From Exobasidium rhododendri (lineage: Eukaryota; Basidiomycota; Exobasidiomycetes; Exobasidiales; Exobasidiaceae): 64,000 nucleotides of DNA. Location: the NCBI GenBank assembly GCA_026210745.1, contig CP110630.1, positions 186,001 to 250,000 of the forward strand, given 5' to 3'. How positions within the stretch are numbered: position 1 is the first letter of the stretch; the number at the start of each line of letters is the position of its first letter. Below the pieces are notes generated by a model. It was given only the letters and a program-made list of their open reading frames with translations. It searched no databases and had not been told where the DNA came from. This document shows positions 20,132 through 30,303 of the stretch, in pieces. The translations under genes and the position numbers were made by a program.

Positions 20132-21439
20132 ATGCACATCCTCTGCAAGATCGTCGTCCTTTGTGTTGCCTGCTTCTGTGATATAAGTGATGCAAATCCC
20201 TCACCAGTGCCGAGCCCCATGGACCCTCGGAGACTGAAGTCCAGTCACAATGAACCTTATCACCAGAACACGCCGCCGATCCGAGGAGGAGGACCTGCCC
20301 CTCTCATCGATCCCAGTCGAAGCCAAGATGATACGCCTGGATGGCTGGAAGATCTCGCGCCCCACCTGGTCGACCTCGATGGAGAAAGACTGCTCAGATC
20401 GCGCAGCACATCACCGCCGACGTTCCAGTACCGACCCTTCCATACGAATCATGACGCCGGCCAGAGTAGTCGTAGCCCTCGTCCTGAGAATCACTGGTAC
20501 CCGTCGATGGTTGCTGCAGATCACGGCGTCCCTCACGGTCATTCGCTGTACTGGCACGATCAGATGCTACAGGTACCCGACTACACCCCTTCTCCGTACT
20601 ATTTTCCGTCTGCCTATCCACCAATGTCATATCATTATCAGCATGACTCGCCGATCGCCACCCCTTCTCTACACACACAGCACCGTGACGATACGCCACG
20701 ACCCGCGAGTGGAGGGAAGATCAGCATCGTGCATCTACCCCTGGAGGAAGCGTCTGTCTACAAGAGATACAGCATGAATGTCAAGGACAGAATCCTCCAT
20801 GTCCTGCACCTGTACACTGGACTGTTGAAGTGTTCGATCGCTGTGCAGTGCCGACACAAGTTTACTGATGACATGAAGGGCGCCGTGCTGGGTGGCAACA
20901 AGGAAGAGATACGAAGGGCGATCGATGTGTTGTTCCCCCTTGAAGGGAGGAGAAAGTCGCACAAGCATCCAGAACAGACGTGGATGAAGGAAATGACCAT
21001 CGAGCAGAGCTGCAAGGTAGTGGAGAAGATTGCAAGCGTCTCTGGAAAGGACGAGGAGCACATCCGCAACTTCTTCTTACGCACACACTTGCGAGAGAAG
21101 AAGGCGTGGAAGATCCTGCTAGACAAGACAGGGCAAGTGAGCCGAAGGTATGTCAGGGAAATGGGACTCGATCGGCCGGGAGAGAACTTGATCCAACGTG
21201 GGAAGAAGGCGACGTATTCCAAGACGGTGGAGGTGTGGCCGTGGATGAAGGGCAGCAACGAGGAGCAAAGGAAAAAGATCATCAAGAAGATGAGAAGAGT
21301 GAGCGGGTACAGCAAAGAGCAGTGCTTGGATCTGCTACGGAGACCGCAAGAAACAGAGAGCGGAAAGGGACTGGCACTCCTGGCGGCAGAAGACGACGAG
21401 GTGCTGAGCGTGATAATGCGCATGGAGGTGGGTCGGTAG
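20132..21439 (+). CDS. Array member 10, subfamily B secreted protein
   Basis: A 435-residue protein with signal peptide (about 1-21, ends ISDA) and head NPSPVPSPM like the rest of the array, but a divergent C-terminal region from about residue 207. It shares GKDEEHIRNFFLR, EKKAWKIL and RYVREMGLDRP with the - strand gene at 30304, forming subfamily B. The three-module layout is still visible. M1 covers NVKDRILHVLHLYTG onwards. M2 starts WMKEMTIEQSCKVVEKIA. M3 starts WMKGSNEEQRKKIIKKM and ends GKGLALLAAEDDEVL. Lys and Glu are more frequent than in the main family. It lies between two main-family genes. Confidence 0.9.
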   Translation: MHILCKIVVLCVACFCDISDANPSPVPSPMDPRRLKSSHNEPYHQNTPPIRGGGPAPLIDPSRSQDDTPGWLEDLAPHLVDLDGERLLRSRSTSPPTFQYRPFHTNHDAGQSSRSPRPENHWYPSMVAADHGVPHGHSLYWHDQMLQVPDYTPSPYYFPSAYPPMSYHYQHDSPIATPSLHTQHRDDTPRPASGGKISIVHLPLEEASVYKRYSMNVKDRILHVLHLYTGLLKCSIAVQCRHKFTDDMKGAVLGGNKEEIRRAIDVLFPLEGRRKSHKHPEQTWMKEMTIEQSCKVVEKIASVSGKDEEHIRNFFLRTHLREKKAWKILLDKTGQVSRRYVREMGLDRPGENLIQRGKKATYSKTVEVWPWMKGSNEEQRKKIIKKMRRVSGYSKEQCLDLLRRPQETESGKGLALLAAEDDEVLSVIMRMEVGR

Positions 21440-21894
21440 TCTCGCATGTGTAGATAGAATGATAGATTGGAAGCCTTGAATTCCACGGTGGAAGTGTTCG
21501 TGCCGAGGCTGTACAGGGTGGTGTGCATGTCGTATGGGCTTATAATCGTTGTAGAGGCCCATCTGATTGCACGCAGAGCAGATACGAGAGACTTGGGCTG
21601 GCATGGCATGGCACCTGATCAGAGTAAGCACATTTCTCGACGTCCTTTGTACGCGATGTACCGAGACATGCCGAGGGGCTGCCTAGATAGATAGTCGAGC
21701 ATGAATCTTACGCAAGGAGTGTGTTCTGTGAACTCGATAGCGCTCGCTTGTACATCACCAGGCGGTGCTATACAGGCCAGAGGGGTAAAGAAAAAGAGGT
21801 AATTACATGTGAATGCCGCTTTCTCGATCTACACAAGATATAGCATCATATGATATAGCAGCCTCGCTCTCGTTTCCCTTCTCGCCATCCTGCA
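21440..21894. other. Intergenic region, 455 bases
   Basis: Spacer between array members. Short frames only. An AT-rich stretch (ATCATATGATATAG) is centred near 21850, about 40 bases before the next ATG, and may be part of its promoter. Confidence 0.45.
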
Positions 21895-23271
21895 ATGACG
21901 CTCTTGTATATGTACCTTGTGACGGCTGCCCTTGCTTGGCTCTGCATGTTCACGGCTGCATCGCCTGGTTCAAGATTCTCTACCAAAGGCAAGCTCAAAG
22001 AGGTCATGCACATCGACGCTACATCTTCGTCGAATCCACTGAGTAGCACCAGAACAAGAGATTTCCTCTCGTCGTTTGGTGGGGGTGATGCGAGCACGGT
22101 CGACATGCAGCCTGCGCACACAGACTACTCTAGTCGAGCAGCAGGGCATCTGTTCTCATATGCAGACGGACAGTACTACCCGCATCAACATGGCCACCTA
22201 CAGAATGCATCACAAGGCTACTACAACACGCACCTGCATGACGCTCATCTGTACCAGGGATCTCACGGTACATTCGCTGATGGATCCCCTCTTCTCTCTG
22301 ATGGCCATCCTTCTCACTCTGAACAATATGCGCCCATGTCACTCTATGAACATCAATTCAAGACTCTTTCTCGGCTCTTCGGCAACAACCAGCACCCGGC
22401 AGAAACGTCGACCATTGATGCAGCTGCGATAGAAACGGTGCCCACACAATCCACTCAACCAGACGCTGCAAAGTATAAGCCTCTCAGCGACGAGGAGAAG
22501 AGCGCCTACCTCTCGCAGCTCGCTTCCTGCTACCTCACGAGTCCGCCTTACTATCACAGGGGACGGGTTTCCTACCCCTGCGAGTACCAACTCGTATTCG
22601 ACCGTGGATTCAGCCATGACGACGACGTGGAAAAGGTGTACGGTCGCCTGTCAAGCATTTAACGGATCATGATCACCGATCGCATCAACCAGATCAGACC
22701 GTATGTGTGTGACTCGATCCGACAGGCTCTAGTCAAGCACTTGAATGCTCCCCTTGCCAAAGCTCTTCTGAGTGACGATCTCGAGCTCATCGAGGCAGCC
22801 ACGGAGAACATCTACCCGATCGACATAAAGAAGAAGGGCGCGCTGTACTGCCACTGGATGACCGGCATGTCCAACGCACAACGGAGACTTGTGATCGAGA
22901 AGTTCGCCATGGCAACGCTGCAGGCCACCGACGAGCTTCGAGACCTCTTCCTACAAAAGATGGTCACACCCGACGTGGCATGGCAGATACTGCAGGCTAC
23001 TACTCCACAGGCGTGCAAGAAGATCGCACACGAATACAACCTCTTCACACCACATCATCCGCGCGACTTGTCGTGGAAGAAAGGCATCAGTCATATACAG
23101 AGGCGAGCCGTGCTTCAGCGAATGATGACGACGGGCAAGGTGCAAAGACAAAAGTACTGCTATGAGGTGTTTCAAAGGGCGTTCATCCCTGACGGTCTTG
23201 GCTTGGTCATGCTGAGAGTAGGAGATGCCGAGTTCGTGAGCTTCATGCGTGCTCTCAAAGGGCATGAGTGA
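21895..23271 (+). pseudogene. Array member 11, interrupted secreted triple-module gene
   Basis: A complete array-family gene apart from one in-frame stop (TAA at 22660-22662) at the start of M1. Before it are a signal peptide of about 22 residues (ends FTAA), an atypical head SPGSRF without Met, TRTRDFLSSFGGG and the linker. After it the same frame resumes with ITDRINQIRPY, M2 WMTGMSNAQRRLVI, and M3 WKKGISHIQRRAVLQRMM ending IPDGLGLVMLRVGDAEF. Everything after the stop is well conserved, so the break is recent, or the stop is read through, or it is a sequence error. I found no convincing intron that would remove it without losing a conserved motif. If the stop is real, the product is a 255-residue secreted linker without modules. 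Confidence 0.8.
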
Positions 23272-23436
23272 TGTGTCCTGAGAGGGGGGTTTTACAGGGT
23301 GAATCGGAGGTGTAATGCAGGCACTACTTCGGTTCCGACGATTACACATCAACGTTCACCAGTCATGTACTCTAGCATTACAGCAATAATGTGTGAAGCA
23401 GGAAAGTCGCCGAACGCGCCTCGGATCGTGCCTGGC

Positions 23437-23443
23437 TATAAAG
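23437..23443 (+). promoter_or_regulatory. TATA-like element of the gene at 23510
   Basis: TATAAAG about 67 bases before the ATG at 23510, followed by a pyrimidine-rich leader. Confidence 0.5.
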
Positions 23444-23509
23444 CGGTCTCCTAGACTGAATTAGAGATGAGGATCTCCATTTTCCTCTTTCTTCATTGTT
23501 GACACGGTC

Positions 23510-25036
23510 ATGGCGACTTTGATGAGGTTGGTTGCTCTACTGACTGTCATGACTGCGATCTGGGACTTGCTCTACTTAGTCGTAGCATCACCTTGTCCCC
23601 TCCCTATGCACAGCCGCGATTCCAGACCCACTCCTTCACCTCGTCGTGGAAAGTCTTTGGCTTGTCAGGACAGTCCCACTCGAAGCGAGAGTATCGATCA
23701 TTTTCTTCACAGGATTGCTCCGGATCTCCATGAAGAGTCTACTGCCGATAGTTTTTTCCCACATACGAGATGGCCAACCCAAGTCGAGCAATCTTCATCT
23801 GATGGAACAGGGACAAGTAGGATCGGACAGCGTCACGGGCAATCGCGAGGGCAGGAAAGTCGGATACAACTTTCTCCCAGTGACTTTGATGCTTTCACCC
23901 CCGACTATACTGCTTCTTCCTACGACTACGCTGAGCCCCACTATCATAGAGACGATCGCACACCAGCACATCAACCAGTCGCAACAGGGATAAATAGCAA
24001 CACACATTGGCAGCCAGGTAACGCTCCTCCGTATCCCTACTTCGACACTTCAATAAAGATTCCAGACCGCTTCCCATTCCTGTTGGCTAATTATGAGCAG
24101 AGACAGGCGTCACAACATCAAGACACTCCCCGGTATCACAAGCCCACAGCGAACATGCGCCAATCTAGCGTACTGCGCAATACGATTAGTGCTTCCCCAA
24201 GTCGAGCAAGTAAAGACACAGAGGCCACATCAAAGGAACACGATAAAAGCACGCTAGTGAAGCAGGAAATGGAAGGCGGTCGAAGAGCGACACCAGAAGC
24301 ACCTCCCTCTCGCTGGAACGTCCACCAAGTCCTCACTCTGCACGTCGACCCGCGCTTCCACTACGAGAGCGAGGACGATCAAATATATACAGGCTTGTCA
24401 GACAGGCAGAAGTCCGTCATTCTCGAGCTGGTGCATCGTGTGAGGCCGCTTCGAGCCGCATATGCTCGATCGATTCTCCAGTCAGACGTGACGCCTGGCT
24501 TAGCAAAGGACTTGATGAGCGGCGACAGGAGCAGAGTAGATGCAGCCATCGAGACGCTCTTCCCCGAGCGAGACAGGCGGAACAATCCTGTCCGGTGGAT
24601 GACTGGCCTGTCACACTGGGAACGGATCGAGGTGATTGAGCGAATGTCGGCGGCGACGCATCAAAGTTCAGACCTGCTCCGAGACCTTTTCCTGGCTCAG
24701 AACGTGCAGCCTGGTCTCGCTCGAACGACCTTGTCCTCGGATCCGCCTACATGCGAGCAGATTGCAAACGAGAACATGCTTTGGTTGAAGAGCAAGAGTA
24801 CGGAATTGCCCTGGCAGATCGGCGTGAGCAAGGTCCAGAAGAAGGCGATCCTCGATCGGATGACTGCATACGGTGTGCGCAAAAACACCTGCTATGACCT
24901 GCTCTCGAAGAAGCCCCTTCCGCTGAGTTACGGCTGGCAGCTGCTCGATGCCAGCGACCATCAATTCGCCTTGATCATGAACAATCTCAGAAGACGGAAG
25001 GATGTGCCTCTCCTGCTTTCTGAGCTGGACAGATGA
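23510..25036 (+). CDS. Array member 12, secreted triple-module protein
   Basis: A 508-residue protein. Signal peptide of about 26 residues (ends LVVA) and head SPCPLPM. The linker begins with IDHFLHRIAPDLHEESTADS, a stretch shared in outline with the right-arm genes at 48764 and 59407. This ties the two arms together. The conserved region has M1 LSDRQKSVILELVHRVRPL, M2 WMTGLSHWERIEVI (WER for AQR) and M3 WQIGVSKVQKKAILDRM. The M3 end is unusual: LPLSYGWQLLDASDHQF. The linker lacks the TSR and TRDFL motifs proper. Confidence 0.92.
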   Translation: MATLMRLVALLTVMTAIWDLLYLVVASPCPLPMHSRDSRPTPSPRRGKSLACQDSPTRSESIDHFLHRIAPDLHEESTADSFFPHTRWPTQVEQSSSDGTGTSRIGQRHGQSRGQESRIQLSPSDFDAFTPDYTASSYDYAEPHYHRDDRTPAHQPVATGINSNTHWQPGNAPPYPYFDTSIKIPDRFPFLLANYEQRQASQHQDTPRYHKPTANMRQSSVLRNTISASPSRASKDTEATSKEHDKSTLVKQEMEGGRRATPEAPPSRWNVHQVLTLHVDPRFHYESEDDQIYTGLSDRQKSVILELVHRVRPLRAAYARSILQSDVTPGLAKDLMSGDRSRVDAAIETLFPERDRRNNPVRWMTGLSHWERIEVIERMSAATHQSSDLLRDLFLAQNVQPGLARTTLSSDPPTCEQIANENMLWLKSKSTELPWQIGVSKVQKKAILDRMTAYGVRKNTCYDLLSKKPLPLSYGWQLLDASDHQFALIMNNLRRRKDVPLLLSELDR

Positions 25037-25323
25037 TCGGAAGAGTGGTTCCCCTTGTTGTGTGTGTGTGTATCTCTCAGGTGGCATCATTGGGCTTTGA
25101 TAATCATGAGAGTACTGCAATCGTTTCAATGCGCAGGACTTGACTATGACGCAGAAGTTCAGGCTGTGAATGTAGTCGCAGGCCGTGAACCGAGCATCTG
25201 CCTCTGCCCGAGACCGTCCCGGAGCACGCACGGAGAGTGGAAGTAAAAGAGTGAATTGAGTATCCTTTGCTCTTCTCTCCATTCTGGGACTGCAGCCCTT
25301 CTTCTCCTTCTTCAGCGAAAGTC

Positions 25324-26505
25324 ATGTTGTGTTCCGGACTCGTACTCTTACTTACGCTATGCAGCTTCTCTGTCATGGTTGCCGCTTCACCAACTCCGCG
25401 ACCGATGCAGAGAAGTATGTCCAAGAGGCCCCTCGCTCCTGAGTCATCTTCCTCCCCACATGCACAAGTCAGTCCCACCAGCAGCAGCGACAGAACGAGG
25501 GACTTCCTCTCGGGCTTTGGAGGAGATACTACTCGGTACGACGACGTGCCAGAACACAACAGAGGACGCCACATTCAGAGCTACGACTTTCTCGGGCTTG
25601 GAGGTGATTCTCACCAGGACATGGAAGGAACGTATGTAGAGGCTCCTTCGATGTACGACTTGAGCCATCACCAGGCAGTCATGGACCACAGTAGACTGTA
25701 TCAATCGCAGCTGTCGAGAGTACCTCAGGGCATGCCCCATCCCTCATCGAACAGTCTCCATGGCAATATTGCTGCACCTGCCTTAAATCAACATGGAAAG
25801 TACGACGAATACACCCTCCAAGTCGACCCGACGTTCCCATGGCACACACAATTCGACCGTGTGTACAACATGTTGACTGACGACCAGAAATTCTTGATCG
25901 TGGATCGCATCACAGAGATCCGCCCGTACTGCGCCGACTCGGTGCGCAAGAAGCTCGTCAAGAAGATGGACGTTGCCTTGGCTAGTGAGCTGATGAGCGG
26001 CGATATAAGGGTAGTGGAAATGGCAGTCGAGATGCTTTACCCGATCGACAAGATGAAAAAGGGCAGGACTCGTCTTCCCTGGATGCACGGCCTCACCAAC
26101 GCACAGAGGCGACAGGTGATCACGCTACTGGCCGAAGCGACGCAGCAGAGCTCAGACGAATTGCGAGCCCTCTTCCTTCGAGCACATCTAGGACCGGATA
26201 TAGCATGGGAGATCCTGCACACGACCACGCCAGAGCAGCGTATAGCCATCGCCAAGCGCTGCAATCTGTACCACGACGTCGTGGCGCGAAATTTACCCTG
26301 GCAGAAGGGAACGAGTGCCATTCAGAGGAGAGCAGTTCTTCAGAGGATGATGATCTACGGCGTCAAGAATCAACAGTACTGCTACGAGTTGTTGAAGAAG
26401 GCAAAGGCCCCGAGTAGGTATGGCTTGACGATGCTCAGAGCAAATGATGACGAGTTCATGGACATCATCCTTCGACTGAAACGCAAGCGGAATTACTCGG
26501 CGTGA
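25324..26505 (+). CDS. Array member 13, short secreted triple-module protein
   Basis: At 393 residues it is one of the shortest complete main-family members, with a reduced linker. The ATG at 25324 gives a signal peptide of about 21 residues (ends VMVAA) and head SPTPRPM. The linker contains RTRDFLSGFGGD, nearly identical to the motif in the gene at 21895. The modules are near consensus. M1 is LTDDQKFLIVDRITEIRPY, M2 WMHGLTNAQRRQVI and M3 WQKGTSAIQRRAVLQRMM. The second helices are SVRKKLV, ELRALFL and YCYELLK. The end is APSRYGLTMLRANDDEF, then a basic tail (LKRKRN). Confidence 0.92.
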   Translation: MLCSGLVLLLTLCSFSVMVAASPTPRPMQRSMSKRPLAPESSSSPHAQVSPTSSSDRTRDFLSGFGGDTTRYDDVPEHNRGRHIQSYDFLGLGGDSHQDMEGTYVEAPSMYDLSHHQAVMDHSRLYQSQLSRVPQGMPHPSSNSLHGNIAAPALNQHGKYDEYTLQVDPTFPWHTQFDRVYNMLTDDQKFLIVDRITEIRPYCADSVRKKLVKKMDVALASELMSGDIRVVEMAVEMLYPIDKMKKGRTRLPWMHGLTNAQRRQVITLLAEATQQSSDELRALFLRAHLGPDIAWEILHTTTPEQRIAIAKRCNLYHDVVARNLPWQKGTSAIQRRAVLQRMMIYGVKNQQYCYELLKKAKAPSRYGLTMLRANDDEFMDIILRLKRKRNYSA

Positions 26506-27199
26506 GGCGATTACCGGTGATGTCAGCGAGTGGTACTATAATAATATGAACTGAATGACGCGAACAGCCTCGGCAGTGTGAGCTTCGAGCAGGAGACGAC
26601 ATGTAGTGCTAGAGACTAAGCAGAGGAGGATAGACGAGAGCACAAGTATTTCCTTCGAAGAGTCTTGTATCTATCTTCTCACCCTTCCTAGAGTCGGGAA
26701 AATGTGGCACGCGAGATAGCTTACATAATCCCTCTTTTGGTGCACGCCGCTCCAGTGGTAGGGAATTGTTTCCGAGGACGCCAAAGCCTACTGAGGGCAT
26801 CTAGTTGAGCCGGTGTGACGGACTGGCTGGACATGACGTATCTCTGTCCGACGCTTTATCACAGTATGAATGCCGAGCTCGACTTGGCAGCAAGATGAAG
26901 GCTGAAGGAGGTAAGCGACACAAGACGCCCAGTCTGACAAGGGACGAAGGGTTCATATCTGATCCGCCATCAATGTCGGGCGAGGTGTGACGTGAAGCAG
27001 GCAGCAAGGACCGTACATTACTGAACACTAATCACGATGTGATGGTAGCAAGAAGTGGTTCCTCTGCATTGATGCGAGGAATCAGTGCTTGCAGGAGCTG
27101 GTGTCGCAATTGATCAGAGAAGGCGGCATATAAGAAGGACAGCAGGTAAGGGGAGGCACCCTCTTCATCAGTCTCTCAAGCATCTCGTAGCTCGTTCCG
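26506..27199. other. Intergenic region, 0.7 kb
   Basis: A longer spacer than usual for the array. It ends with the promoter of the gene at 27200 (TATA at 27130-27136). I found no remnant of the family in it by eye. Confidence 0.5.
27130..27136 (+). promoter_or_regulatory. TATA-like element of the gene at 27200
   Basis: TATAAGA about 64 bases before the ATG at 27200, the same spacing as at 23437 and 6679. Confidence 0.45.
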
Positions 27200-28918
27200 A
27201 TGGTGTGTGTCTTTAAGGCTTCGGTATTTGTTGCCCTCTTCAGCCTCTATGACCTAAGTGAAGCGTCTCCCACTCCCATGGACAATCAGTGGCTGAACTT
27301 GAATCTTGGCAGGATCAACACTGGAACGGATTCCAGCGCTCAGCGACCAAGTCGATCAGGCGCTCGTACTTCCCGTCCTGAATCTCGATACACGCACGGC
27401 CACGACGGATCCCACACCTCCCGCGCTGGACCGCAACTCCTGCCACTGTTCGACGACGGCAGCAACGAGTATCACGATACAGCTCAGAGCAGTGGACATG
27501 CAGACATTGCCGATAGTCAGTTCCACGGCTCCAATGAACGACCTCCTCGTCGCTCTGCACGTACGAGAAACGAACTTCGAGAAATGAACTTTCTGGGCGA
27601 GCAGCAGCAGCAGCTACATCAACAAGATCAACCGGGTATCCTGAATCAAGCGATTGGAGAGCTGCAGCGGTTCAGCCAAGAGAGGGACTCGTTCCAGTAC
27701 GGCGGGACTCAATTTGGCGAGGCGAGTGGGCACGCACTGGCAATTCACAGAGACCCGAGCGTGTATGGAGGCTTCCCACATTCTTTCCAGCAGCACCAGC
27801 ACGACCCTGGAACGGAGCAATTGAATGCACACTATGCGCAGAACATGAACCTCGGCTCGTCAAGTCAGCATCCAGGAGATGATACGAATCGGCCCTTCTC
27901 CTACCAGGTATCGCAGTATCATCCCGGCCTGGAAGACTACTCGGAGAGAATGGCGAGACTTCTACAGCATCAAGAGTATCAAACGTACACCGGGCAAGAG
28001 GAAGAAGACCCAGAGTACATGGAGCATATGGCACGGCAAGACAGACAGCATCACAAGACTCGCAGACCACGTAGGGGAGCTGACCTGCCCGCTCTTCGTG
28101 AGACTCGATATGAGTACCCTTTGAACCCGGACAAGGACTTTAACGATCGACTGGTAGAAGGCACGTTTCCTGCAGCGTATGAGTATCTTATTGTTGCTGC
28201 ACCGCCGTCGCTCTACCGTCCTGCAGAGTACACGCTGCGTCTTCATTCGCAGTTCCACTACACGGCAGATAATGAAAAGGTCTACTTTCAACTGTCTGAG
28301 AATCAGCGTCTCTACATTATGGATCAGATCCGTCAGATCAGACCGCTCAAGTCAGAAGCCATCCGGAAAGGCCTGGCGAATCGATTAAAGGCAAGCACCG
28401 CGTTGAAGTTCATGACGGGGGAGATAGAGCAGATCGAAGAGGCCACACAGGAGCTGTACCATATCGACGCACAGAGAATGAACGCCACTCAGCCACACTG
28501 GATGACAGGCATGACCAACGCACAGAGAAGGCAGGTCATCGACGAGCTGGCCGAAGCGACATCGCAGCCATCAGACAGCCTGAGGGAGCTATTCTTGTAT
28601 TTGGGTGTCAGCGTGCAAGTAGCGCAGAGTCTACTGAATGCAGATGATGAGGAGCGGCTACAGATCGCCGAGGAGCGTCAATTGTACGCCCCAGTCGATC
28701 CAAGAGCGCTGCCATGGCGGACAGGTCTCAGCAAGATGCAGAGAACGGCTCTCATTCAGAGGCTTCTTGGTCCGAATGTCGGCACACACTACGCGAGAGA
28801 GCTGCTGCAGGATCCGCGCAATCCGGTCAAGTTTGGCCTGTACTTGCTCAGAGCCAGTGATGCGCAGTTCCAGGTCGAGAAGAGTCAGTTGCGGGGAACG
28901 AGGAGGAATCTGGGGTGA
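27200..28918 (+). CDS. Array member 14, secreted triple-module protein, last + strand member
   Basis: A 572-residue protein. Signal peptide of about 22 residues (ends LSEA), head SPTPMD. The linker has ARTSRPESR and SHTSRAGPQ, a short Gln run and many His/Gln residues. PAEYTLRLHSQF opens the conserved region. M1 is LSENQRLYIMDQIRQIRPL, M2 WMTGMTNAQRRQVI and M3 WRTGLSKMQRTALIQRLL. The very end is altered: after FGLYLLRASDAQFQ the usual IM..L helix is replaced by a basic tail (RGTRRNLG). It faces the - strand pair beginning at 29098. Confidence 0.92.
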   Translation: MVCVFKASVFVALFSLYDLSEASPTPMDNQWLNLNLGRINTGTDSSAQRPSRSGARTSRPESRYTHGHDGSHTSRAGPQLLPLFDDGSNEYHDTAQSSGHADIADSQFHGSNERPPRRSARTRNELREMNFLGEQQQQLHQQDQPGILNQAIGELQRFSQERDSFQYGGTQFGEASGHALAIHRDPSVYGGFPHSFQQHQHDPGTEQLNAHYAQNMNLGSSSQHPGDDTNRPFSYQVSQYHPGLEDYSERMARLLQHQEYQTYTGQEEEDPEYMEHMARQDRQHHKTRRPRRGADLPALRETRYEYPLNPDKDFNDRLVEGTFPAAYEYLIVAAPPSLYRPAEYTLRLHSQFHYTADNEKVYFQLSENQRLYIMDQIRQIRPLKSEAIRKGLANRLKASTALKFMTGEIEQIEEATQELYHIDAQRMNATQPHWMTGMTNAQRRQVIDELAEATSQPSDSLRELFLYLGVSVQVAQSLLNADDEERLQIAEERQLYAPVDPRALPWRTGLSKMQRTALIQRLLGPNVGTHYARELLQDPRNPVKFGLYLLRASDAQFQVEKSQLRGTRRNLG

Positions 28919-29097
28919 CACAGCGATGGAGAACGTGAAAGAAGATGGAAGAGTAAAGAGGAAAGGGCAATGATCCATGCCAATGTCACACTAAGTTCTG
29001 CTGGTGAGCAGTGAATATGTTCTGACTTTATCACTGTGAGTCTGTAAGGATCTCTACTGGAGCATCTGTCTCGTTCTTCTACTGTATCTCAGTTGCT

Positions 29098-30045
29098 CTA
29101 CGCGAACACATGCGATCTCTGGATCCAGTCGTCTGCAATGCCCTTCACCTCTTCCGGCGTGGCGTGCAAGATCATTTGTGCCTTCTCTGCTGTCATTTCC
29201 TTCAGAGAGAGAAAGTAGTAGGCCCGTCGTCGGTTACCTGAAAAGCCAATCGCCAACTTCCTGACAATGTCCGCCCGTTCCTTCTTGGAAAGATTGTCCT
29301 TCCAGGGCTGTCGCATGCTGTACGTTCTCTCCCTCGACAGTCGGATCACCTCTTGTAGTCCCTGCTCCCTCTCACTGGCGTCGCTGCTGAGTAAAAGATC
29401 GGCAATGGTCGAGGTCATGACTCGGATGGTGCGCTCTCGTGCTGTGCCCACTCGGTCACTGTCTTGCTGCAGAGCTTCTCGCGTGATGTTCAGTATTCTC
29501 AGTCGGTCACCTTTGGTCAGGTCGTTCCACACAAAGGGAGCGTCTTCCTTGCTCTGAGCGGGGGTTTTGCCAGTATCCTGCTGTTCCGGACTAGCTTGAG
29601 CTTCCTCGACCGAGTCAGACGGTCCTTGCTGAGGAATACGTGATCGTTGCCGCTGACTTCGCGCTTTTCCACGCCATGCGACACTCATGCCCACTCCTGC
29701 AAGGTTGCGCCCATCTCTCTCCCTCTGCTCGCCATTATGAGGGTTTTCTATCGGCTGCTGTGTAGATGGAAAGTGATACAAACGATACTGGTAGTCGTTG
29801 TGGCTCTCATCAGCACCTTGAATGAAGTGCGAAGACGTCGGCTTGAAGAGGGACACATCAGACTGGGAAGGAGTGTAGAAGGGATCAAAGAAGGGCGCAT
29901 CTTCCGAGGCGTACGAAAGCTTGCTGGGAGAGCTGCTCTCGCCCCATTCGAGACTTCTCGCATTCATCGGCACTGGTGCAGCTGTGCATCTTGTAGCGAG
30001 ATGCGCTGTCAGCAGTACAATCAACTTGAGTAGCAAGCGCGACAT
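29098..30045 (-). CDS. Array member 15, two-module secreted protein lacking M3
   Basis: At 315 residues this is the smallest complete member. ATG 30045 starts a signal peptide of about 22 residues (ends RCTA) and head APVPMN; the open frame upstream begins with a TTG only. The linker is short and Gln/Ser/Arg-rich. M1-like (LTKGDRLRILNITREAL onwards) and M2-like segments (WKDNLSKKERADIVRKLA, then AYYFLSLKEMTAEKAQMIL) are present. The protein then ends about ten residues after M2, with no M3. The sequence is as far from the main family as from subfamily B. It is on the - strand, tail to tail with the gene ending at 28918. Confidence 0.85.
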   Translation of the reverse strand: MSRLLLKLIVLLTAHLATRCTAAPVPMNARSLEWGESSSPSKLSYASEDAPFFDPFYTPSQSDVSLFKPTSSHFIQGADESHNDYQYRLYHFPSTQQPIENPHNGEQRERDGRNLAGVGMSVAWRGKARSQRQRSRIPQQGPSDSVEEAQASPEQQDTGKTPAQSKEDAPFVWNDLTKGDRLRILNITREALQQDSDRVGTARERTIRVMTSTIADLLLSSDASEREQGLQEVIRLSRERTYSMRQPWKDNLSKKERADIVRKLAIGFSGNRRRAYYFLSLKEMTAEKAQMILHATPEEVKGIADDWIQRSHVFA

Positions 30046-30303
30046 GGAAGGTGAGGATGGGAGGCACTTCAATCACACCAACTTGCGCTCACACTGGTGA
30101 TATAGGCTTTCCTCGCCGAAGTATCTGCGACTGGCGCACCGAGCTGCACAGAATTTCATCGTCTCACTACATTCCATACTACTGTCTGCAGCAATGCGTC
30201 GAGGAACGTTTTCACAATACTACCTGCCAGCACGGGACAGACTGTGCTGATGACGACTGTACATTAGCGACGTCTGATGGCATGTCAATGGCATTGATAT
30301 TCG

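Noticed and set aside
20758-21609. 283-residue - strand frame opposite the subfamily B gene
   Set aside because: Long only because of the codon pattern of the real + strand gene; no start context or domain.
22640-22690. Intron that would remove the stop in the 21895 gene
   Set aside because: A GTCAAG to CCAG segment exists, but it would delete the conserved DRINQ motif of M1, which every paralog keeps.
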